Numbered from the stretch's first letter, positions 35,051-44,734 are shown. The stretch is 64,000 nucleotides of DNA from Mesoflavibacter zeaxanthinifaciens DSM 18436 (GCF_000422365.1 NZ_AULQ01000002.1:248001-312000); one strand, 5' to 3'. Translations and numbers: made by a program. Notes: a model not told the origin generated them from the letters alone.

Positions 35051-35467
35051 TTACATTTCTTTTAATAACAAAAGTGCTTCGTCTTCTTTAGCTCGCATTA
35101 GTTTGGCATCATCTTCGGTCTTATCTTTAAAACCACAATAGTGCAAAATACCGTGTATGATTACACGATGTAGTTCTGTAGTAAAATCTACATCAAAATC
35201 TTTAGCATTATCTTCTACCCTTTCAACAGAAATAAAAATATCTCCTGATATAGTTTTTCCTATTGAATAATCAAAACTAATAATATCTGTTAGGGTATCG
35301 TGATTTAAATACTGAACATTTAATCGATGTAAATATTCGTCATCACAAAACACATAACTTATCTCTTCTTTTTTGCAGTTGTGATGTGCTATAATTTTTG
35401 TTATCCAATTAGAAATTTTAGCTTCATCTAATAGCTTAAAATCGGTTTCGTAATTAAAACTAATCAT
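35051..35467 (-). CDS. ybeY: rRNA maturation endoribonuclease YbeY
   Basis: A 138-residue metalloprotein with the zinc motif HGILHYCGFKD (HxxxHxxGxxH-like; here the final ligand position carries D/K) in the C-terminal half and FDYSIGKTISGDIFIS before it. YbeY takes part in 16S rRNA 3'-end maturation and 70S quality control. Its start overlaps the end of the DUF4175 gene by 8 bp, so the two are co-expressed. Confidence 0.9.
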   Translation of the reverse strand: MISFNYETDFKLLDEAKISNWITKIIAHHNCKKEEISYVFCDDEYLHRLNVQYLNHDTLTDIISFDYSIGKTISGDIFISVERVEDNAKDFDVDFTTELHRVIIHGILHYCGFKDKTEDDAKLMRAKEDEALLLLKEM

Positions 35468-38400
35468 TTTTTTGTTTGAAATATTCTTGTACTTTTTGCT
35501 TATAAATTTGCTGCAAAGGTAAGCTTTGTTTATTCAATATTTCGGTAGTATTAAAATATTGTTTTGCTTTGTCTATCTGATTGTTAGTTGTATTAGAAAA
35601 TGTTTTGGTATTGGTTTGAGATTCGCGTTTTGAATCTTGTCCTTGTTGAAAAGTGGCGTTTTCTAACTTTAGTAATTGATGTTTAAGTTCCATCATTTTA
35701 GTTAAAGTTTCATTAGTAAAGCCTTCATTGATTAATTTTAATTCTACATCTTCCATATCATTTAAAAGTTTTTTGGCGTCACCATTTCCTCTTAAACCAT
35801 CTTTCTCTAAACGTTGTTCTAGTTGTTGACGTAATAATTGTTGTTCTTGATAGATTTTAAATAATTCGGCATTCATCTGTTCATTAAAGTCGCCTTCTCC
35901 TTGTTGACTTCCACCTTGTCCTTGTCCATCACCATCTTTACCGCCTTCTTTACCGTTTTTACCTTTTTCTCCTTTGTTTCCTTTATCTCCTTCTTTACCT
36001 TGTTTACCTTCATTATCGCCTTTCTGATCACCTTCATTTTTTCCATCTTTACCAGACTTTTGTTCGCCTTGCTGACCTTGTTGTCCGTCTTTCCCTTTTT
36101 CTCCTTTTTTCATTGCTTCTTCCATTTTTTTTGCCAATTCTTCTTGACTTATTATAATATCTGGAAGTGGCATATCGCCTTCTCCTTGACCTGGAGATGG
36201 CATACCCATTTGGTTTTGCATATTATCTAAAGCAGCACTTAAAAAATTTGCTAGATTATTAGCAGACGTTAATGCATATTGTTGTGATGATACACCTTGA
36301 TATAATTGATTTTCTGATAATTGATCTAATGCTTTATCAATATTAAAATACACATCATTAATTTCTTTATTTATTTGTTCTGAGAATTGTGGTTGTCTTA
36401 AAGATATTGCAAATAAACTATCGTCTACGTGCTCAAAATGTGTACGTAAATCGTATTGCTTTTTTAAGTACTTAGCATATTCATTATGGTTAACTTCTAT
36501 GCTTTTAAACTTGTTCATTAAGTCTTCTTCATCAAAAGAAAATACAACTAAATTATCAATGATTTGTCTAAGCATTTCTATATCTTCTTGCAATTGTTTT
36601 TTACTACCTGAAGACATTTGCATTTGCATACTCATACTCATTTGTTTCATTTTTTGAGCTGCATTTTTTTGATTTTGTTTTGCAGAATTTTGTTTATCCT
36701 GCTTTTGTTTTTGGTCAGTAGATTGTTCTTTTTTTTCTAAATCTTCACTTGCCTGTTGTTGATCTTCTTTAATGTTTTCCTCTGTATTTTTATTACGAGG
36801 TATATCCATTGGGGATTTTAAATCGTCATTGTCTTTTTGTAAATCTTCAAGTTGTTTCTGGATGTCTTCAAACTTTTTATTTAGTTCGTCTTGCTTCTCT
36901 TTGGTGTTTTTTTCTGAATCTTGATTAGCTAATTTATCTTGTTCTTTGGCTAATTTATCAAGCTCATCACTAATTTTTTCCATCTTTTTGGACACGTAGT
37001 AGCGTTTGGTCAATTCTAATAATTGCTCCATACTACGCTTTTGGTTTTTAGCTTGTTTAGCAAGATTATCTAATTTCTCAGTAAACTCTTCTTTTTGAAA
37101 CTTTTCTTTAAGTTTCTCTAATTCTTCAAGTAGCTTTTCATCTTTTTTTAATTGCTCTTCGTTATCTTTTAAACGCTCTTGTAACTTTTCTTTAAATGGA
37201 TCTTCTTTTGGATTATCTTTCTGAAATTCTTCTAAATTATTTTGAAGCTTTTTGTTGAATTGCTTCATCATGTCTTCTTGTTGCTTCTGACGCTTCAAGA
37301 AATTTTGAAGTTTTTTCTTAACGTTATAATTAAGTTGAGCTTTCTCTTTTTGCGTTTTTGAAATCTCTTTAAGTTGTTGTTCTTGTTTTTCAAAATTTTC
37401 AAGAGATTTATTAAGATCTTTTATAGTTTCGTTTTGTTCGTTAAGCTGCTTTTGTTCTTCTTCGTCTTTAGTACGCTTTCTGTATGAGATCACAGAACTT
37501 TTTGTGCTTTTGTTTTTATTTACCGCATCGTTATCAAAAACTTCAAAATACAACTCGTAAGGTATACCGGCTTCTATATCTAAATTGTTTGGGAAAGCAG
37601 TTAAAAACTCATCAAAATTAGAAGATGAAATAGGTATGTTTTTTACAATTTTATTGGTTTCATTTTCTGAAGGATAATAGACTAACTGTAATTTAGATAA
37701 ACCATAATCGTCACTTACTTGACCTTTAAAATACAAGGTTTGTTGGTCTAAGCTATCTGTTTTAGATTCAATTTTAAGTTCTGGATATTGATCTTTGATA
37801 ACCGAAATACTATACGCTAAATTCTCGTAATTTTTAAGGTTTTTATTACTTGTGCTAATGTTATAGTCTAAATTATTATAAACGCGTTTAGAGGCTTTAA
37901 AAACACCATTTTCTTCTGTAGTAAACGCTAAAGTATCTATACTAATTAAATCGACTTGATCGGTTGCTTTTGTGTTAAGTTGCCAAGTAATTTGTGTGCC
38001 TTGTGGTACAACTGCATTACCTATGCCTTTTAAAACTTCGTTACGTTTGTTGGTGTAATTTGGATAGTTTAAAACCATCTGAAAATTTAACAATGTTGGC
38101 ACTTCTACAACCTGTAATGTATATGGTTTTGAGTTAACACCATTGGCAGATAAATTGAAAGTAATGTCTTGTTTTGGTTGCTCAAAAACATACTCAAAAG
38201 TACCTGGTTGACGCTGTTGCAAAAAATAAGACTGATCGTTAAAATTGATTTGTGCATCTTCAGGAACAACATCTCCTTCGGTTTGTACAAATAATCTAAA
38301 GGTTTTGTTTTCTTCAGTTTGCAAACTTTCATTTATAACAAAAAAACTGAAAGGTGCTGGCGGCTCATATGCAGTTTGATAATTTACTACTCTTTTATAA

Positions 38401-38939
38401 CTATCTGTAAACCAATTAGTTTTTCCTAAAACAAAGCTTATTAATAAAATAGCGACTGGAATAACAGCGTATTTTAAATATTTAGTATTGTGTTTAAAAT
38501 TAATCGCAAAATTGAAAGGAATTGGGCTTAATTCTTCAGCTTTTTGATCGATGCTGGCTAGAAGTAATTCGCTATTATCGTTAGTTTCTTTTAGCTGAAG
38601 TACATTCAATAACTTATCATTAACTTCAGGAAAATGATTACCAATAATCGCAGATGCTTGTTTATAGTTAATACCTTTTTGAAGTTTAAATAACTTAGCT
38701 AATGGCAATGCAATAAATTTGATAAACAAACCAACCTCAACAGCAATAAACAACCAAAATAAAACTGTACGTAAACCAGAATTTAACCACAGAAAATATT
38801 CAATTAGTAACGTAATAATAAGATATAACAAGCCAATACTAAAAAACAGGATAGCGCCTTTAATCAACTCATTAGTGTAATATTTTCTAATAAATTGTTC
38901 TAATTTGGTTTGTATGATATTGAAGTTATTCAAAGCCAT
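35460..38939 (-). CDS. DUF4175 family giant membrane protein with collagen-like segment
   Basis: A 1159-residue protein. Two N-terminal membrane helices (about 25-80) and a third (about 153-170) are followed by an exported beta-rich region (180-470). A very long charged coiled coil with Glu/Lys/Gln repeats (about 480-790) follows, then a helical domain (about 790-940), a Gly-rich GxK/GxQ collagen-like stretch (about 943-1014) and a C-terminal helical tail with Q/L heptads. Function is unknown; the family is widespread in Bacteroidota. It is first of an apparent DUF4175-ybeY-mnmG series. Confidence 0.85.
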   Translation of the reverse strand: MALNNFNIIQTKLEQFIRKYYTNELIKGAILFFSIGLLYLIITLLIEYFLWLNSGLRTVLFWLFIAVEVGLFIKFIALPLAKLFKLQKGINYKQASAIIGNHFPEVNDKLLNVLQLKETNDNSELLLASIDQKAEELSPIPFNFAINFKHNTKYLKYAVIPVAILLISFVLGKTNWFTDSYKRVVNYQTAYEPPAPFSFFVINESLQTEENKTFRLFVQTEGDVVPEDAQINFNDQSYFLQQRQPGTFEYVFEQPKQDITFNLSANGVNSKPYTLQVVEVPTLLNFQMVLNYPNYTNKRNEVLKGIGNAVVPQGTQITWQLNTKATDQVDLISIDTLAFTTEENGVFKASKRVYNNLDYNISTSNKNLKNYENLAYSISVIKDQYPELKIESKTDSLDQQTLYFKGQVSDDYGLSKLQLVYYPSENETNKIVKNIPISSSNFDEFLTAFPNNLDIEAGIPYELYFEVFDNDAVNKNKSTKSSVISYRKRTKDEEEQKQLNEQNETIKDLNKSLENFEKQEQQLKEISKTQKEKAQLNYNVKKKLQNFLKRQKQQEDMMKQFNKKLQNNLEEFQKDNPKEDPFKEKLQERLKDNEEQLKKDEKLLEELEKLKEKFQKEEFTEKLDNLAKQAKNQKRSMEQLLELTKRYYVSKKMEKISDELDKLAKEQDKLANQDSEKNTKEKQDELNKKFEDIQKQLEDLQKDNDDLKSPMDIPRNKNTEENIKEDQQQASEDLEKKEQSTDQKQKQDKQNSAKQNQKNAAQKMKQMSMSMQMQMSSGSKKQLQEDIEMLRQIIDNLVVFSFDEEDLMNKFKSIEVNHNEYAKYLKKQYDLRTHFEHVDDSLFAISLRQPQFSEQINKEINDVYFNIDKALDQLSENQLYQGVSSQQYALTSANNLANFLSAALDNMQNQMGMPSPGQGEGDMPLPDIIISQEELAKKMEEAMKKGEKGKDGQQGQQGEQKSGKDGKNEGDQKGDNEGKQGKEGDKGNKGEKGKNGKEGGKDGDGQGQGGSQQGEGDFNEQMNAELFKIYQEQQLLRQQLEQRLEKDGLRGNGDAKKLLNDMEDVELKLINEGFTNETLTKMMELKHQLLKLENATFQQGQDSKRESQTNTKTFSNTTNNQIDKAKQYFNTTEILNKQSLPLQQIYKQKVQEYFKQKND

Positions 38940-39020
38940 TTTTTTAATTAACTTACTAAAATACAGTTTTTATTTTTTTATGTCTGTTAAAGGCGCTTAA
39001 AACTTGTTTTTAAATAGTTC

Positions 39021-39051
39021 TTTGTGTTTCTTCTACTCTATTCTATCTTTG
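39021..39051 (+). promoter_or_regulatory. Complete Bacteroidota promoter of gltX
   Basis: TTTG at 39021-39024 and TATCTTTG at 39044-39051 are separated by 19 bp, matching the TTTG-N19-TAnnTTTG architecture. The gltX ATG follows at 39071. This is the best-matching promoter in the window. Confidence 0.75.
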
Positions 39052-39070
39052 CACTTTCAAACCAAAAGAA

Positions 39071-40582
39071 ATGTCAAAACAAGTTAGAGTGCGTTTTGCA
39101 CCAAGTCCTACAGGACCTTTACATATTGGCGGCGTACGTACCGCATTATTTAATTATTTATTTGCAAAAAAACACAACGGTACTTTTGTATTACGTATAG
39201 AAGATACAGACCAAAACCGTTATGTAGAAGGCGCAGAACAGTACATTATAGATAGTTTAAATTGGTGCAATATTCCGTTTGATGAAGGTCCAAATAAAAA
39301 TGAAAAATTTGGTCCATACAGACAAAGTGAACGTAAAGACTTATACAAACAGTATGCCGATCAATTAATTAAAAGTGGTCATGCCTATTACGCATTTGAT
39401 ACTGCAGAAGCACTTGATGCACACAGAAAAGACCATGAAGCTAAAGGAAAAACCTTTATCTACAATTGGCATAACAGAGAAAAATTAAGCAACTCTTTAT
39501 CGCTTAGCGCGGAAGACGTGCAAGCTAAATTAGATGCTGGTGAAGATTATGTAATTAGATTTAAAAGTCCGCAGGATCAAACACTTCATCTTAAAGATAT
39601 TATTCGTGGTGATATAAAAATTGATACCAACATTTTAGATGATAAAGTTTTGTTTAAAGCAGACGGAATGCCAACCTATCACCTAGCTAATATTGTTGAT
39701 GACCATTTAATGGAAATTACGCACGTAATTAGAGGTGAAGAATGGCTACCAAGTCTTGCTTTACATTACCAATTATACGATGCTTTTGGTTGGGAAGCAC
39801 CAGAATTTGCTCATTTACCGTTAATCCTAAAACCAACAGGAAAAGGAAAATTAAGTAAACGTGATGGCGATAAATTAGGATTTCCTGTATTTCCTTTAGA
39901 ATATATATCTCCAGAAGGTGATGTTTCAAAAGGTTATAAAGAAGATGGATATTTTGCTGAAGCTGTTGTTAACTTTTTAGCCTTTTTAGGATGGAATCCT
40001 GGAACAGAACAAGAAATATTTAGTTTAGAAGAACTTATAGAAGCGTTTGATTTATCTAAGGTGAATAAAGCCGGAGCACGTTTTGATCCAGATAAAATTA
40101 AATGGTTTAATCACCATTACATGCAAGAACAAAATAATGATGATTTAGCTGAAGCGTTTAAACAAAACCATGAAGCATTAAAAGACATAGATGTTAATTA
40201 CATCTCAATGGTTGTTGGGCTAATTAAAGAACGCGCTACGTTTGTAAACGATTTTTGGGATTTAAGTAATTTCTTCTTTGTAGCTCCAACAGAATATGAC
40301 GAAAAAGCTTTTAAAAAAGCTATTAAAGACGATACAAAATCTATAATGACCGACGTAAAATCTATCATAAATAACATTGAAAATTTTGAAGTAGAGACAC
40401 TTCAAAACGATGTAAAAGGTTGGATTACGTCTAACGACATTGGTTTTGGTAAAGTGATGATGCCTCTACGTTTAGCCTTAGTTGGTGCATTACAAGGACC
40501 AGATGTTTTTGACATCATGTACATGATTGGTAAAAACGAAACTGTTAAACGTATAGATAATTTAATTGAAAAAATAGGTTAA
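39071..40582 (+). CDS. gltX: Glutamyl-tRNA synthetase
   Basis: A 503-residue class I synthetase, with RFAPSPTGPLHIGGVRTALFN containing the HIGH-type motif (residues 17-20) and KLSKRDG as the KMSKS-type motif. It charges tRNA-Glu. Length and motif order are normal for a discriminating GluRS, consistent with the separate glnS at 42734-44734. A full promoter and a strong terminator make it a single-gene unit. Confidence 0.97.
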   Translation: MSKQVRVRFAPSPTGPLHIGGVRTALFNYLFAKKHNGTFVLRIEDTDQNRYVEGAEQYIIDSLNWCNIPFDEGPNKNEKFGPYRQSERKDLYKQYADQLIKSGHAYYAFDTAEALDAHRKDHEAKGKTFIYNWHNREKLSNSLSLSAEDVQAKLDAGEDYVIRFKSPQDQTLHLKDIIRGDIKIDTNILDDKVLFKADGMPTYHLANIVDDHLMEITHVIRGEEWLPSLALHYQLYDAFGWEAPEFAHLPLILKPTGKGKLSKRDGDKLGFPVFPLEYISPEGDVSKGYKEDGYFAEAVVNFLAFLGWNPGTEQEIFSLEELIEAFDLSKVNKAGARFDPDKIKWFNHHYMQEQNNDDLAEAFKQNHEALKDIDVNYISMVVGLIKERATFVNDFWDLSNFFFVAPTEYDEKAFKKAIKDDTKSIMTDVKSIINNIENFEVETLQNDVKGWITSNDIGFGKVMMPLRLALVGALQGPDVFDIMYMIGKNETVKRIDNLIEKIG

Positions 40583-40602
40583 AATATTAATCAACTATAA
40601 AC

Positions 40603-40634
40603 AAAAAAGCCTCTAATATTTAGAGGCTTTTTTT
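40603..40634. terminator. Bidirectional terminator between gltX and the beta-barrel gene
   Basis: AAAAAAGCCTCTA and TAGAGGCTTTTTT arms with an AT loop, flanked by A- and T-tracts, between two convergent genes. Confidence 0.9.
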
Positions 40635-40656
40635 ATTAATTTATTTGGTATAAATT

Positions 40657-41337
40657 TTAAAACGTTATCAATAAAGCTATGGTTAACATGCTTTGATTTC
40701 CTTTAAATTTTTTATTAGTAAAATTAGCAGCATTAGAATCATTTAAATCACCAAGTATATTAGTAAAACCATAGATATATTGTCCTCTTATTTTAAAGTT
40801 TTCAAAACCTGCGGTTAATCCAACAGCACCATTCACATTAAAATTAGTAATATCTACAAAATCTTTAGCTAGTAAGCTATCAAACTCTGCAACAAACCAT
40901 TCTTCTTGACCTTCATCATCAAATTCTAAATCACTATTGTACTGTAAAACTGGTCCAAAATCTAAAGTTAAATATGGTCCTGCTAATTTTGCATGCATTA
41001 AAAAAGCAACTTGAGCGGTTAAAATCTTGTAATCTATAGGCTCAAAATTACTGCTTAAAGCAGATGCAAATCCGTTTACACTCATCCTATTTTCAGATAA
41101 TTGCATACCGTAACTTACATTGTACCATTTATGAGGAATATCTACCGTTGCAGACATATGTGCTAACCAACCTGTATTACTTTTAGTTTCAAAATTATCA
41201 GTAATAATATCAAACTGAGTCAATCCACCACCAAGAGCAAATCCGTTTTTTATGTTGTAAGAACTTCTTTGTGCAAAAGAAAATGTAACAAATAGACTAC
41301 AAATTGCTACTAATAGATAAAGTTTAAATTTTTTCAT
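40657..41337 (-). CDS. Outer membrane beta-barrel protein
   Basis: A 226-residue protein with a Sec signal peptide (1-22, ending SFAQ) and alternating hydrophobic/aromatic strands spaced as in an 8- to 10-strand barrel, such as WYNVSYGMQLSEN, AHMSATVDI and KIRGQYIYGFTN. It ends in a C-terminal aromatic, LTIALLITF, as expected for outer-membrane insertion. Specific function is not recognisable. It has its own -7 element and converges with gltX at a shared terminator. Confidence 0.82.
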   Translation of the reverse strand: MKKFKLYLLVAICSLFVTFSFAQRSSYNIKNGFALGGGLTQFDIITDNFETKSNTGWLAHMSATVDIPHKWYNVSYGMQLSENRMSVNGFASALSSNFEPIDYKILTAQVAFLMHAKLAGPYLTLDFGPVLQYNSDLEFDDEGQEEWFVAEFDSLLAKDFVDITNFNVNGAVGLTAGFENFKIRGQYIYGFTNILGDLNDSNAANFTNKKFKGNQSMLTIALLITF

Positions 41338-41360
41338 TACTAATAATATAGATTAGTGAA

Positions 41361-41368
41361 CAAATATA
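41361..41368 (-). promoter_or_regulatory. -7 promoter element of the beta-barrel gene
   Basis: Minus-strand TATATTTG lies 23 bp upstream of the ATG at 41337. Confidence 0.55.
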
Positions 41369-41412
41369 ACTTAAATTAGTAATCAATAAAGTAAAACCAA
41401 AAACCATTAATT

Positions 41413-42336
41413 ATGCCTTTTTTAATTCCTATTGTAGTCTTAGGACTAATCATTTTAATTTCAGCATTTTTTGTTGTTAAACAACAAACTGCAGTAATTA
41501 TAGAACGCTTTGGTAAATTTCATAGTATAAGACAATCTGGTCTTCACTTAAAAATTCCTTTAATAGATAAAATTGCTGGTCGATTAAGCTTAAAAATTCA
41601 GCAATTAGATGTCATTGTAGAAACTAAAACTTTAGACGATGTATTTGTTAGACTTAAAGTTTCTGTACAATACCGTGTGTTAAGTCAAAAAGTATACGAT
41701 GCATTTTATAAGTTAGATTATCCGCATGAGCAAATTACAAGTTATGTATTTGATGTGGTACGTGCAGAAGTACCTAAGATGAAATTAGATGACGTTTTTG
41801 TTAAAAAAGATGATATTGCATTAGCGGTGAAAGCTGAGCTAAACGACGCGATGTTAGACTATGGATTTGACATTATTAAAACGCTTGTAACAGATATAGA
41901 TCCTGATGCACAAGTAAAAGCTGCAATGAACCGTATTAATGCTGCAGAACGTGAAAAAACTGCTGCACAATATGAAGGTGATGCACAACGTATTTTAATT
42001 GTTGAAAAAGCTAAAGCTGAAGCTGAAAGTAAACGTTTACAAGGTCAAGGTATTGCAGATCAAAGACGCGAGATTGCACGTGGATTAGAAGAGTCTGTAG
42101 AAGTTTTAAACCGTGTTGGTATTAATAGTCAAGAAGCATCTGCATTAATAGTTGTAACGCAGCATTACGATACGCTTCAATCTTTAGGTGAAGAAACTAA
42201 TAGTAACTTAATCTTATTACCAAATGCGCCACAAGCTGGAAGTAATATGCTAAACGAAATGGTTGCAAGTTTTACCGCAAGTAACCAAATTGGTGAAGCT
42301 ATGAAAGAAGCTAAACGCAAAAAAGAAGAAGAATAA
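41413..42336 (+). CDS. SPFH/Band 7 (stomatin-like) membrane protein
   Basis: 307 residues. One N-terminal membrane helix (2-23) is followed by the SPFH domain with VVKQQTAVIIERFGKFHSI and PHEQITSYVFDVVRAEVPKM. A long Ala/Glu/Lys coiled coil (about 175-235, INAAEREKTAAQYEGDAQRI) and a C-terminal oligomerisation segment ending in a Lys/Glu tail follow. It matches the QmcA/stomatin subfamily, which forms large ring or cage oligomers on the inner membrane and influences membrane proteases such as FtsH. No NfeD partner gene is adjacent. Confidence 0.9.
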   Translation: MPFLIPIVVLGLIILISAFFVVKQQTAVIIERFGKFHSIRQSGLHLKIPLIDKIAGRLSLKIQQLDVIVETKTLDDVFVRLKVSVQYRVLSQKVYDAFYKLDYPHEQITSYVFDVVRAEVPKMKLDDVFVKKDDIALAVKAELNDAMLDYGFDIIKTLVTDIDPDAQVKAAMNRINAAEREKTAAQYEGDAQRILIVEKAKAEAESKRLQGQGIADQRREIARGLEESVEVLNRVGINSQEASALIVVTQHYDTLQSLGEETNSNLILLPNAPQAGSNMLNEMVASFTASNQIGEAMKEAKRKKEEE

Positions 42337-42354
42337 AACTTACCTAATAAACAC

Positions 42355-42385
42355 AAAAAAAGCCTCTTAGTAGAGGCTTTTTTTA
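42355..42385. terminator. Bidirectional terminator after the SPFH gene
   Basis: AAAAAAAGCCTCT and AGAGGCTTTTTTT arms with a TAGT loop, between convergent SPFH and 69-residue protein genes. Its right edge runs into the latter's stop codon. Confidence 0.88.
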
Positions 42386-42592
42386 TTTATTTTCTTTTTC
42401 ATAATTATCTATCAAACTCTGTAAAGAATTTAGATAATCTTCTAAAGATTGTTTATCAATATGTGTTTCGTTATTATCCTTTGGTAATGTAATACGTTGC
42501 TCGTCTAAGTACTTTTGTAACTCTGGATAATCTTCTTCTATTTCTCTTGTCTTAGCTGTAATTTTACTTAATAATTCTTGTATTGCGTCCAT
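42383..42592 (-). CDS. Small conserved-looking protein of unknown function (69 residues)
   Basis: A 69-residue acidic helical protein with no signal peptide or membrane segment. Two amphipathic helices, about 3-30 (IQELLSKITAKTREIEEDYP) and 46-66 (LEDYLNSLQSLIDNYEK), flank a short linker. I do not recognise a named family. A well-formed terminator lies at its end and it has its own intergenic space upstream, so it is probably a real independent gene. Confidence 0.65.
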   Translation of the reverse strand: MDAIQELLSKITAKTREIEEDYPELQKYLDEQRITLPKDNNETHIDKQSLEDYLNSLQSLIDNYEKENK

Positions 42593-42686
42593 TTTATTTT
42601 TGATTTAAGTTATCCATTCAAAATAATTCAAATCACTTATAAATCAAAAGATTATATACTAAATGGTTGTTAAAATTTATATATAT

Positions 42687-42719
42687 AAAAACCCGCTAAG
42701 TAAAACTTAGCGGGTTTTA
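42687..42719. terminator. Terminator downstream of glnS
   Basis: AAAACCCGCTAAG and CTTAGCGGGTTTT arms form a 13-bp GC-rich stem with a TAAAA loop, 15 bp after the glnS stop in the minus-strand sense. Confidence 0.85.
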
Positions 42720-42733
42720 GTTTGTGTTTTATA

Positions 42734-44734
42734 TTAAGCTAACTGTTGAGCTTCTTCTACCAACAACTTGTTTTTGTCTTCTAATGCTGTATTTATAAAC
42801 TCATTAATAGCTTCGTTTTTTTGTAAGCCATTTTTAAGTAAAACACCAAGTGTGATCATTGTAATAATACGCGTACCACTTTTCTTTTTAGAAGTATTAA
42901 AAAGTGGCTCTACATCTTCATAAGATACGTCTTTGGCTAATTCTAAGATTTCTGCTTTTGCTTTTGCTCTAGCATCATCTGGTAGTCTATCATACTTTTT
43001 ACCAAAAGACTTTATTTGCTCTATTGCAGGACGATTATTAGTTTGCTTTTGAGGCTGATTCTGGTTTTGTTTTGGTGCTTGTTTTGCCCAACTATCTCGT
43101 AAACCAACCGTTTTATTAAATACTAAAGCGTCGGATTTAGAATCGTCATCCACATTAAAATACCCTAAACGTTGAAACTGAAACTGCTCTCCTACTTTAG
43201 CTTCTGTTAAACTTGGCTCAACAAATGCATTAATAATGTTTAAAGAATTTGGATTTAAAAATTCCATAAAATCTTTACCATCATGACTATCTGGCGCTTC
43301 GTCCATAAACAGCCTATCGTATTCTCTCACTTCAGCTTTTACAGCATGTTTTATAGAAACCCAATGTAGCGTTCCTTTTACTTTTTTAGAGGTATCTGTA
43401 TCGTAAGTACAATGTACTTCCGTAATATTACCTTCAGCATCTTTTACAACGCTTTCAGCTTTGATGATGTACGCATTTTTAAGTCGAACTTCGCCGCCTA
43501 ATTTCAATCTAAAAAACTTACTTCCAGCTTCTTCTTTAAAGTCGTCTTTTTCAATATAAATTTCTTTTGAAAAAGGTACTTTTCTAAATCCAGCACTATC
43601 GTCTTCTGGGTTATTTTCGGCTTCTAACCATTCTTCTTTATCGTCTGGATAATTAGTAATGACCACTTTTAAAGGATCTAAAACCGCCATAACGCGTGGT
43701 GCAGTTTTATTTAAATCCTCACGTACGCAAAATTCTAAAAGCGCAACATCAATCACGTTTTCACGCTTTGCAACACCAACTTTTTCTATAAATTGTCTAA
43801 TTGAATTTGGTGTATAACCTCTACGTCGTAAACCTGAAATGGTTGGCATACGCGGATCGTCCCAACCCGAAACTACCTTCTCTTCTACCAATTTAAGCAA
43901 CTTACGTTTACTCATAATAGTGTAAGACAGATTCAAACGTGCAAATTCACGCTGTTTTGGCTGCATTGGATAGGTTTCCTTAGCATAGTCATAAACTTGC
44001 TCTTTAAACCAATCGTAAAGCTCTCTATGCGGTTTAAATTCTAAAGAACATAAACTGTGACTAATTTGCTCGATATAATCACTTTCGCCATGCGTCCAAT
44101 CGTACATTGGGTAGATGCACCAATCGTTACCAGTACGATGATGATGTTTCTTTAAAATACGATACATAATAGGATCACGCATTAACATATTAGGATGTTG
44201 CATGTCTATTTTTGCACGTAAAATATGTTCACCTTCGTTGAATTCGCCATTTTTCATGCGTTCAAAAAGGTCTAAATTTTCTTCTACAGATCGGTTGCGA
44301 TAAGGACCATCTACACCAGGTTGTGTTGGTGTTCCTTTTTGCTCTGCCATCGCTTCAGAAGATTGGCTATCTACATAAGCCTTTCCGTCTTTAATCAATT
44401 GTACAGCCCAATCGTATAACTGTTGAAAATAATCTGAAGAATACAGCTCATTTTCCCATTGGTAACCTAACCAAGCCACATCTTTTTTAATCGCATCTAC
44501 ATATTCTTGCTCTTCTTTTGCTGGGTTAGTATCGTCAAATCTAAGATTAACAGGCGCATTGTACTTTAATCCTAAACCAAAACTAATACCAATAGCTTTG
44601 GTATGACCAATGTGCAAATAGCCATTAGGTTCTGGCGGAAAACGAAAACGTAATTTATCCTTAGCTAATCCATTAGCTAAATCTTCTTCTATAATATGCT
44701 CAATAAAATTGAGTGATTTTGTTTCTTCAGACAT
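42734..44734 (-). CDS. glnS: Glutaminyl-tRNA synthetase with C-terminal extension
   Basis: A 666-residue class I synthetase. PPEPNGYLHIGHTKA holds the HIGH motif and IMSKRKL the KMSKS equivalent. The catalytic and anticodon-binding core ends near GLRDSWAK (about 552), where E. coli GlnRS also ends. A further 114 residues follow: a Gln/Asn/Pro linker then a helical domain with GKKYDRLPDDARAKAKAEIL and VLLKNGLQKNEAINEF. The extension may be a degenerate YqeY/GatB-like tRNA-binding tail, as known for Deinococcus GlnRS, but this is not certain. The presence of glnS implies direct Gln-tRNA charging. Confidence 0.95.
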   Translation of the reverse strand: MSEETKSLNFIEHIIEEDLANGLAKDKLRFRFPPEPNGYLHIGHTKAIGISFGLGLKYNAPVNLRFDDTNPAKEEQEYVDAIKKDVAWLGYQWENELYSSDYFQQLYDWAVQLIKDGKAYVDSQSSEAMAEQKGTPTQPGVDGPYRNRSVEENLDLFERMKNGEFNEGEHILRAKIDMQHPNMLMRDPIMYRILKKHHHRTGNDWCIYPMYDWTHGESDYIEQISHSLCSLEFKPHRELYDWFKEQVYDYAKETYPMQPKQREFARLNLSYTIMSKRKLLKLVEEKVVSGWDDPRMPTISGLRRRGYTPNSIRQFIEKVGVAKRENVIDVALLEFCVREDLNKTAPRVMAVLDPLKVVITNYPDDKEEWLEAENNPEDDSAGFRKVPFSKEIYIEKDDFKEEAGSKFFRLKLGGEVRLKNAYIIKAESVVKDAEGNITEVHCTYDTDTSKKVKGTLHWVSIKHAVKAEVREYDRLFMDEAPDSHDGKDFMEFLNPNSLNIINAFVEPSLTEAKVGEQFQFQRLGYFNVDDDSKSDALVFNKTVGLRDSWAKQAPKQNQNQPQKQTNNRPAIEQIKSFGKKYDRLPDDARAKAKAEILELAKDVSYEDVEPLFNTSKKKSGTRIITMITLGVLLKNGLQKNEAINEFINTALEDKNKLLVEEAQQLA

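Noticed and set aside
35901-36230. 109-residue Phe/Ser/Thr-rich plus-strand frame
   Set aside because: Complement of the Gly/Lys collagen-like segment of the DUF4175 gene; composition is a by-product of that repeat.
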